Positions 56,475 through 64,000 of a stretch of 64,000 nt of DNA are shown in pieces. Within the stretch, counting starts at the first letter, position 1. The number at the start of each line of letters is the position of its first letter. Source of the DNA: Hirundichthys speculiger (taxonomy: Eukaryota > Chordata > Actinopteri > Beloniformes > Exocoetidae); assembly GCA_018398805.1 (NCBI GenBank), contig JAGFBZ010001929.1:1-64000 (forward strand), given 5' to 3'. A model generated the notes under the pieces. That model was not told the origin of the DNA. It saw only the letters and a program-made list of their open reading frames with translations, and ran no database searches. The position numbers and the translations under genes were made by a program.

Positions 56475-59400
56475 ATTTATCCAGGCTTGGGAGCACTATG
56501 AGAACGCAGGGTGGTGACCCCCTTCAGCCCAGACCTTTGATTTCATTCAGGTGCTAATTTTAGCACATGTGCCAGAATAACTAGCACATCCATCGACATG
56601 CACATCCCTGGAATGATCGTGCACACTTTTACTTGTTATTTCTTATTCTCGACTGTATGTAGTCCATACTGTAAACTTTCAAACATATATATGCTAAGTA
56701 TATATGCTATATAAGAGTCAAAATGATGCAAATGTCAAAAAAAAAAAAACATCATGAACTAGTATTACACAGTTAATATTCAACTTGATATGAGATAATA
56801 ATTACATCCATAAAGTTACGCAAAAACAGCTACATCAGATAACCGAGTCAGAGAGAGAAGATGAGTTGGTGCAACTCGTCTTTTCAACATTAAAGATCTT
56901 TCAAGATTCGATGTGCAGCGAATGTGTGCTGACGTATCAATGTGATTTGATTTTATTAGTGTTTTCAGAGCTGTGATAATAACCCAGCTGACATACTGAC
57001 TGGTTGGTTGCAGATATGTAGTTCATGTGAAACAGCCAAGCGGTGCTGTTGACCCGTTATCCATCGGGGCTGAACTGGAGCTCCCGCCCATGAACGGTCA
57101 GATAGATCAATAACGTCAATAACTGTCTGCAGAGCAGAAGCAACAGAAACCGGTGGCTGTTTCACACCTTATCTTTTTTATTTTTTGCATTAGTCTCAAA
57201 TGATTCAAAGAAACCTTCAATTTAGATTTTTGCTATTTTGAAAGTAAGATGTTTTTGATCATGTGCTGAGGATCCAATTAAGGAAAAGGGAGGTTAGAGG
57301 TAATTTTCTAACGGGTTTTATGGTCTGTGTAGAGCATCTAGAGGTAAAAAAGTAACTGAAACGAATACTGGACCACTGCTACGTAAACCTTTATGTGTAT
57401 AAATATCTTGAAATGTAATGAAGTTAGGAAGTTTCTCAAGTAAAACATCAAATATCCTGGATAAGAGTCACAGCTGCTGCTTTCTCCCAGCTGAACTGTC
57501 TGGATGCTCCAAATACACAACTTCTCCTAATACACAACTTCTCCTAATACATAACCTAACAGAACAACCTTTAGACCCAATTAAACACCTGTGATGTAAG
57601 TGAAGCTCTGCTCCAGCAGCACAGGTGTTTGTCCAGCGGTTCCTGGAAACCTTTGAGGAGGCCGAGCACCTGAACTGATTGAGGAAGTTGACTTTAATCA
57701 GACCAGAAGTCTAGAGTCTGAGCTCTTGTTATTGACCTAAAACATGTTTGTTTCTGTTCCTCATTCTCCTCTGAGGGATGAAATTAAAACCGATTATCAC
57801 CTATTTTGTTTTTGTACGTGCTTTTGTGTTCATTGTGTGTAAAATGCTTTTTTATCAGTTTTGTTTTAGTTCCAGTTTTATTCACTTTTTTCCCGTGTTG
57901 CACCAGCTTTACTGGAAGACGTTTGACTCTGTGACATAACATTGTATATTGTATTTAAACCCCGTGAAATCCGTTCTTTTCTTTATATTTGTTTGCATTT
58001 CTCCCTTTGATTGAATAGAAAGATAATAATCAGTGTGCGTGTGTTTGCTTTTCTTTCCCCCCTCTTTTTTTTTTTGTCTGCAGCACGTGTGGAGTGAGAG
58101 CGAGGACTGCCTTCCCTACCTCCAGCTGGCCCAGGACTACATCTCCTCCTGTGGGAAGAAGACTCTGCTGGAGGTGCTGGAGAAGGTCTTCACGTCCTTC
58201 AGGCCTGTAAGGAAACTAAACGGGTTTTTCGCAGCATGCTAACCTTTATTAACCCTAACCCTAACACATCCTGTTCCCTCTGCTGCTGACTAAACACCAC
58301 GCTGAACTCAGAAATCTCAAGTTTCACTGTTGCATCGTTTCTCTGATATCACATGAAACCCATTAAAAGCCGTATTTAAAAGCGTTTCAAAGCCTAAAAA
58401 ACAAACTTGTATCCTGAACGAGGATGAACTTGTAGCATATTAAGGTATGAAAGCTGCAATTTAAAGAAAACACTAAGACTCTTGAGTATTAATATCCACA
58501 TTCCTAAAAAACATACAGTGATCTCTCGCCACTTCGCGGTTTAAGTTCCACGGTTTTAGTTATTCGCGTATTTTTTCAGAAATATATAATAATTTTTTTT
58601 TTGAATTAAAGAAATCGCTGAAACATAACAGGATGTTGTGCGCGTTCTCTCACAGTGAAGAAATGCTGTGAGCCAGCCTGGCCCCTTTAAGAAGGTGGCC
58701 TTATGGGTAATGGTGTGGCCTTATGGGTAATGTAGTGTGTGTGTGGTGGGACGGCAGAATGAAAACGGGGTTAGATTAAAAGTGTAGTGAGCATCAACAG
58801 CAGCCCAGCGTGTATAGATTTACATTCTCTGTTAACCGACAGGAGCCCAACAATACAACCTGTGTGATGTTACAAGTTCCTGCAGTGACACAATAAAGTT
58901 CCCGTTCCATGCAGAGAAAACCAGACTTTTTGTTTTGTTGTTGTTAGCGTGTTAGCCGCTAATTACGAGCCAAAAATAGCAGAATACCAGCAGTTTGTTT
59001 ACTACGGTTCAGAGACCAGAGGCTGTGAAGGAAACAGAAAGACCACAGTTGAGCCATTGTCTTGTTTCGCTACTTTTTTGGGGTTTTTAAACATATTTTA
59101 AACACGTTATTGAGGCTCGGGGCACTCCGGCTCCAATTTGTGGATTTTGATTTATGCGAGGGGGCGTCGGTCCCCATTAACCGCAAAAAATAAGGGATCA
59201 CTGTATATAAAAGCATAAGCAATGCACATATGGAAATATGTCACACCCAAGTGAAAAACTAAATTCTTTTCAACTTTTATCAAGGGTGAGTGAATTATGT
59301 CCTCCGGTTTGTTTGGATAATAAAACACATTACCATATAAAAAATGGAAATGTTTGAAATATTCTTTATTGGGATTTGTTATGAGCTTTTTGACTGCTGT

Positions 59401-61657
59401 TCATCAGTAAAACAAGTTAGGTTTAGGCCTTAATAGCTTATTATTATCTCATATGTTGCTCGTTCGTCCAACCAGCACATAAAGTACCACAGCAACATCT
59501 TTCATGTCTCTGAAGCTCGTGGGTTTTACATCTGCTTTTTTTTTTTTAATTTAATTTAATTAAAAATAAATGTAACCACTGGCACTGTCAAGTGAGCATC
59601 TCAGCTGTTAAGATCATTCTTGAATGCCGGTGAATTCATATTTGCCTTCCAGACATGATGGAGATGTCAAGTCTTTATTTTGTCACAAGTAAATTTAAGC
59701 TGATCTTCTTGCCTCGGAGGGAATCAGCCGTGAAACAAAGCATCTGTTCAAACACGGTCATGAAAGTGAGAAGTGAGAAGAAAATGTTTAAACTTCTCCT
59801 TAGTTTTCTGTCGCTGCTTTGTCTTGCAGAGCCGTGTGTGTCCGTATAAATACGGACAAATGAATAAAGGACTTGGCGTGTTTTCTACTTCTGAGGTTGA
59901 CAATCCGTAGATGCTGCAAGTTAATATTACGTAGAGAAATTAAAAGAAATGTCATCGCACAAAGTCAGAGGTTACGAGAATCAGTCACTCTGTTATGAGA
60001 GCTGTTTTTAGATGATAAATTTGTTTTTGCATGAGTCAGAATGACTGCTGGCAAACATCCGTTAGCATCAGACCTACTTCAGAGCAAATCAACACAGAAA
60101 GCCACTTGACAGTTTTAAATCATTGCTTCCCAAAGATAGTGTTCACCAGTGTCATTGTCATTATGCTTTATTTTGTGTTTGTTTTTGGTGTGAACAGCTC
60201 TTTATGTTACACTGGCAACACCAAGCGGACTCAAACGCACGACTCAGAGGTACAGTGAAGTCTGTTGGTCACAAGCGGCAGGGAGACAAACAAAAATAAA
60301 CTAAATAGTTCATTTTTAGTTCATTTTTAAAAAATTCTTTTTTAATGTTGCTGCGGGTAATTATTTGTCAAAATGATTACCACTGCCCATATACACCACC
60401 ACAAACGGCATTTTATCTGTCGAAAACTATTGGTCCAATTCTGAATCTTTAACCAACCAGGATTCACATTAGCATTAGCATTAGCATTAAAGGAACAGCT
60501 CATGTAAAACTGTTATTTCCATTTCAGCTTCTCTCTACAGCAGCCATTCCTAAACTTCAGAACACCAAGGCCCAATTTGAAATGTTAAAAATCTCTGCAG
60601 CCCACCAGAACCTTTAATCACAACTGTGATCAACATACAGGACCAGGAACCATGATCCGATATTAATGTGAGGGGTCAACAAATAAGGTGACACTTGTCA
60701 TATTAAGTTAAGATGACAGTAGAATAACACTTAACTGGTTTGTTTTATTACTTCTTAATGTTTTTTAATCATGTCATGAATATTTTACAGTAATTAAAAA
60801 CATTTAAGAAAGATCGAGGCTTTAAAACCCATTTGTTTAATTTTAATGACCTCTCACGGCCCACCTGCAGTCCCACGACGGCCCACCAGGGGGCCGCGGC
60901 CCACACTTTGGGAATCCCTGCTCTACAGTAGATTAAAAATATGAGGAAAAACTTGCTGCCAAATGGTCTTTATTATAAGACAAAAACAGGTCCTTAAGGT
61001 GCAAATGTTTTCCCTCCATTTCAATATTTCAACCCCCCCAGCAGTCGGGGGTCTCCTCCAGCTCTGGGTAACTGCAGCTCTCATCTTCCTCCATGATTGT
61101 TTTAAACGTTTGATGACGTAATTGTTAGCGTGACAGCAGCGACAGCCGTGTTGCCATGTTAGCGTGACAGCAGCGACAGCCGTGTTGCCATGTTTGATTG
61201 CCAGGTTTGATTGATTTCCTCAGATACATATCAGGCTCGTTTGTGGTGGATTTTAAATGGGGTTCGCTGGAAACCTGGAACGGTTTTGACCGTGCGTGAA
61301 CTTTGAAAGAGCGTCGTTCACAACTGCCCAAATGAACTCGTTCACGCCCCCCGCTGGTGAAGGAGAAAGAGAGCGTTCAGTTCACGTTCGCACAAAATAT
61401 GAACTAGTTGGTGAACTTTAGTTTAATGAACGCATTCAGGTACAACACTGGGTATTTCCACAATGAAAGAGTTTCTGTGTCTCTGCCTTTATACGCCACC
61501 ATAATGAATTTCACATAAAACAGAGATGTGATCAAAGTGTTTGTTTGATTTAATCGGTTTCAGCAGAAAGATGGTCTTTATCATTGAAGAATTTCAGCCA
61601 TTTTAAGAGCAGTACCTCCATTTTCAGGGGCTCAAAAGTACAGGACGTCTGACCGAA

Positions 61658-61696
<39 letters not shown>

Positions 61697-62158
61697 CTAT
61701 TCATTCATTACTGTTAAATGAAAAAACAGTTAAAGCAGATGAAATGTCTGCCGCTGATATCAGGTTCAGTTTGGCAGCTGTTTCCCTGCAGTTACTGGTA
61801 TGAAGTCCAAGGAGGTCTGAATACGAGTCAAGGAGGCTCATTAGGATGAAAAACAACATAAATATTAAAGAGGGAAATCTGTAACAAAAACCAACAGTTT
61901 GGTTTATTCTTAAAAGGGAGGAAACATCTGAAGGATGATTTACAATAAAGTCACTTTGTCCAAACGCTTTTGAGCATCTAAAAAAAATAAAATAAAAGTA
62001 CTTTTCTTTTAAGTACCATAATCTGAAAGAGGTAAATGCCATGTTTTTTTGTGAAATCTTTTAAATTGACGCTGAATGTCTATGCTTTGATGACATCTTA
62101 CATGATTTATTTCGAATCTATTATGGTGGTGCAGCAGCAAAAAACCCTGAAACCTCTG

Positions 62159-62213
<55 letters not shown>

Positions 62214-63338
62214 AAAACAGTGGTTCTCAACAGGTGGGTCGCGACCTAAAAGTGGGTCACAGACCCGTTTTCAGTGGGTCGTGGGCCTTTACCTGGGGAG
62301 GAAAATGCTAAAAAAAAAAAAAAAAAAAAAAAAATGTGTGTCATTCATCCTCCTCAAGAGTAGGTGGCGATAATGTCCTGTAATGAGAGTTGACAACCGC
62401 CAGTTCACACCATAGAAGAAGACCTGCAGAGTTTGTTTCCATATGTTGAGGAGGTGAAACACAGATACAACGAAGAATATATGAGATATGGATTTAATTA
62501 TCTTGAAGTCAAAGGTCAGTGATGGTTATTCAGATAAAACTATATATTTGAGTTCTTTTTCAAACTACTGCTCAGTGGTTTCACTGTTTTATTTCATGTT
62601 TGTGCATAAAAGCACAAAAAGTTGAGTCTTAAAAATGGCTGTTACTGAAATGTTCTGATTGTTATGTCAGCTTTATGATTAATGCTTGAATAAGTGACTA
62701 GATAGTTTTAATAGGAAATTGTTATATATTCAGGAAGTGGGTACTCAGCAAATGCTACATATTTGAGTTCTTTTAGAAACTACTGCTCAGTGGTTGTACT
62801 GTTTTATTTAATGTTTGTGCATGTTGAGTCTGTTAAAAAAGGCTGAAGTAACTGAAGTGAAGTGTTTTGGATTTAATTAAAATGCAGCTAATTCAGCATC
62901 AAAGGGAATATTTCCCACTTGAAGTCATTTTGGTTATGCTATTTTGTTTTTTGTCATTTTGGTTCACCAATAAACTTATTTTTTTGTGTTTGCATTCTGT
63001 GATATTCTATTCTACTATCTCTGATTCAAACTGCACGATCTTTTCATTCAATAAATTAGAGAAGTTGGACATTTTCGTTGATTTGGGTCGCGGCTTGTCA
63101 TTAAGGGTGATGGTGGGTCCTGGAACCGGACCAGTTCAGAACCACTGGTTTAAAACACACACTTGTCTGTTGAAAAAAAAAAAAAGAACCAAAAAACAAC
63201 TTTCTCCCTCTCTTTTTCTCTCTCTTGTAGCTGCTGGGTCTTCCAGACATAGACGAGGACTTTTTTCAACACTACCAAACTGACATGGAGGGGGAACCTG
63301 GGCCCGACCACCAGCAGATGGGGGTCAGCCAGCAGTGA
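50143..63338 (+). CDS. mturn: Maturin, neural progenitor differentiation regulator
   Basis: Three exons: 50143-50301, 58084-58206 and 63231-63338, all phase 0 with GT-AG introns, 129 residues plus stop, the usual maturin length. Exon 1 reads MEFKHLVEAAEKWCSG to VSFYVLCPGGTDSF. Exon 2 reads HVWSESEDCLPYLQLAQDYI to VLEKVFTSFRP. Exon 3 reads LLGLPDIDEDFF and ends in the conserved QMGVSQQ. Maturin is a small cytosolic protein without a known enzyme fold, shown in Xenopus to promote neuronal differentiation and in mammals linked to megakaryocytes. Introns of 7.8 and 5.0 kb are filled with hAT and Tigger-like elements, but the exons are clean. Confidence 0.96.
51101..52176 (+). mobile_element. hAT-like non-autonomous element
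   Basis: Left end TAGGGATGCACGATAACTG, close to the end of the MADF-bearing element at 31049. Right end CGATAATTATCCCTT. Flanks are GTTTTGTT and GTTTTGTC, an 8-bp duplication with one mismatch. Its right half is repeated at 1-243. In mturn intron 1. No frame with a domain. Confidence 0.75.
52829..52980 (-). mobile_element. LINE 3' tail fragment
   Basis: (AGATTCA)n followed by AAGTCAACTTTATTTATCCC and TTGAAGGGCAATTCAATTTG, the reversed 3' end of a fish LINE with a simple-repeat tail. Confidence 0.55.
52981..55015. other. mturn intron 1, no gene seen
   Basis: Contains a C-run at 53501-53525, a (CA)n run at 53908-53935 and AT-rich intron. Frames near 53420-53720 have no domain and overlap the C-run. 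Confidence 0.5.
55016..56080 (+). mobile_element. hAT-like element
   Basis: Ends TAGTGATGTTCCGATTCCGA and ATGGTATCGGAACATCTCTA. Flanks TTAAAATC and TTAAAATA, 7 of 8 matching. GATACC/GGTATCG words recur next to both ends. No transposase frame is recognised; 55230-55900 may be a further insertion. Confidence 0.85.
56089..58083. other. mturn intron 1, 3' part, no gene seen
   Basis: AT-rich intron with a C-run of about 34 at 56441-56474. It ends in a long T-rich tract before the exon 2 acceptor at 58082-58083. Confidence 0.5.
58516..59203 (+). mobile_element. Tigger/pogo-like MITE, copy D
   Basis: Ends CAGTGATCTCTCGCCACTTC and AATAAGGGATCACTG, flanked by TA. It holds the same extra segment (TTAACCGACAGGAGCCCAAC) as copy B, without the nested element, so it shows the empty site. 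Confidence 0.88.
59204..60532. other. mturn intron 2, no gene seen
   Basis: AT-rich intron. A (GCATTA)n short run lies at 60471-60489. Frames are short and domain-free. Confidence 0.5.
60541..60920 (+). mobile_element. hAT-like MITE, complete copy, perfect TSD
   Basis: Starts CAGCCATTCCTAAACTTCAG, ends CACTTTGGGAATCCCTG. CTCTACAG is duplicated at 60533-60540 and 60921-60928. A truncated relative is at 2162-2527. Confidence 0.9.
61123..61190 (+). repeat. Two-copy 34-bp tandem duplication
   Basis: Two exact copies of a 34-bp unit containing TTAGCGTGACAGCAGCGACA. Confidence 0.85.
61658..61696. repeat. Long G homopolymer
   Basis: About 38 G in mturn intron 2. Confidence 0.8.
62162..62210. repeat. 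(CA)n microsatellite
   Basis: About 23 AC units immediately left of the hAT at 62218. Confidence 0.9.
62218..63147 (+). mobile_element. hAT-like element
   Basis: Starts CAGTGGTTCTCAACAGGTGG, ends CAGTTCAGAACCACTG. Flanks CTTTAAAA and GTTTAAAA, 7 of 8 matching. Contains two related blocks of about 110 bp (near 62540 and 62750, sharing AAACTACTGCTCAGTGGTT). Its right end is only about 80 bp from the mturn exon 3 acceptor. Confidence 0.8.
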
Positions 63339-64000
63339 TCGCCCCCCCGACGAGGACACCTGAGCTGGGGAAGAGCTGCTCCGACGCCTCAGGCCTCACC
63401 ACATTAGCCCATTAAACACGCTTAAACATACTTAAAGTCAACTTGCTGAAAATGCACCACTATGTTCTTGAATGTCTCAGTGGCTTTGCTTCCCAAAGAG
63501 TGCACTTTGTTGACCCCTCCAATCAGACATATACACATATAACACACACACGTGCACACACGTGTACTGTTTGAGGCCATGTACAGTGCAAGTATCAGAA
63601 TTATTTCCCATCTGGTTAGATAGAAATCCCACGTCACAGCAATATGACATCAGCTTTCTTATGCAGAAATCCATACAGATGTTATAGCAATACACACGAT
63701 AGCTTACTTTCCCCGTCGTACAACAGATGCATGTGAGCCGGCGGTAAAAGCTAGCTTACTTCCCCCATCGTACAACAGATGCATGTGAGCCCGGCGGTAA
63801 ATGGACGGCTGAAAACTGGTAGTTTGTGGCAACATGAGTGACGCAAGTCGTTCGACCAAATCTAATTTCCCATTTCACGGAGGAAACAGGGAGGATGTAC
63901 AGATCTAGATAGATCTACATCTATCCTAATTCAAACACACTAAACACAGACATCTAGGTTACGGTGAAAAACACAATCACTCCTCGTGTGGAAATCGAAG
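63339..64000 (+). other. mturn: mturn 3' UTR (to window end) with a 52-bp tandem duplication
   Basis: No coding signal and no AATAAA before the window ends, so the UTR probably continues. At 63699-63801 a unit of about 52 bp containing TACAACAGATGCATGTGAGC is present twice with small differences. Confidence 0.55.

Noticed and set aside
1..64000. CRISPR array, prophage, operon or bacterial defence system
   Set aside because: The sequence is vertebrate nuclear DNA with spliced genes; the tandem repeats found have no spacer structure and no bacterial gene families are present.

Overview
This window is nuclear DNA from a ray-finned fish, almost certainly a teleost. The evidence is the spliced vertebrate genes with short exons and long introns, the fish-type LINEs, the tRNA-derived SINE with an L2-like tail, and the very many short hAT, Tc1 and Tigger-like elements. 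There is no bacterial or phage character and no CRISPR array. Most long open frames here are repeat-derived or chance. The real genes were found by joining exons across splice sites and checking that reading phase was kept.

Four protein-coding genes are supported. (1) Positions 629-8805, + strand: the 3' eight exons of an SLC22 organic-ion transporter, nearest in sequence to the SLC22A13 group. Its 5' exons lie before the window. One exon carries a one-base insertion and one intron uses a GC donor. (2) Positions 11398-19315, - strand: a complete 11-exon papain-family (C1A) cysteine protease of the 'counting factor associated protein D-like' or 'digestive cysteine proteinase' type, 551 codons, with an intact catalytic triad. 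(3) Positions 32954-47694, - strand: sh3bp5, nine exons and 461 codons if one odd splice junction is accepted. (4) Positions 50143-63338, + strand: mturn (maturin), three exons, 129 codons. sh3bp5 and mturn are head-to-head, 2.4 kb apart. I see no functional link among the four genes.

The remainder is dominated by transposons. The block from about 19.8 to 31.7 kb holds no host gene. It carries an RTE/Rex3-like tail, a Rex1/L2-like LINE with a frameshifted reverse transcriptase, a LINE with a restriction-like endonuclease interrupted by an L1-type LINE, an L2 fragment and a hAT element. Many hAT-like elements keep 8-bp target duplications. Four copies of one Tc1-like MITE and four of one Tigger-like MITE are scattered through introns and spacers.

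The most interesting pattern is that four separate DNA-transposon remnants each carry the coding remains of a different DNA-binding domain: Myb/SANT-like (4657-4944), MADF (31199-31387), THAP (37471-37665) and BED zinc finger (39970-40168). Other unusual points are a 1.3-kb inverted-repeat structure, a 44-bp minisatellite made from the conserved RQGCPLSP block of an L1 reverse transcriptase, a sh3bp5 exon that runs straight into a (GTGC)n repeat where its splice donor should be, and two TFEB/MITF-type E-boxes upstream of the protease gene.
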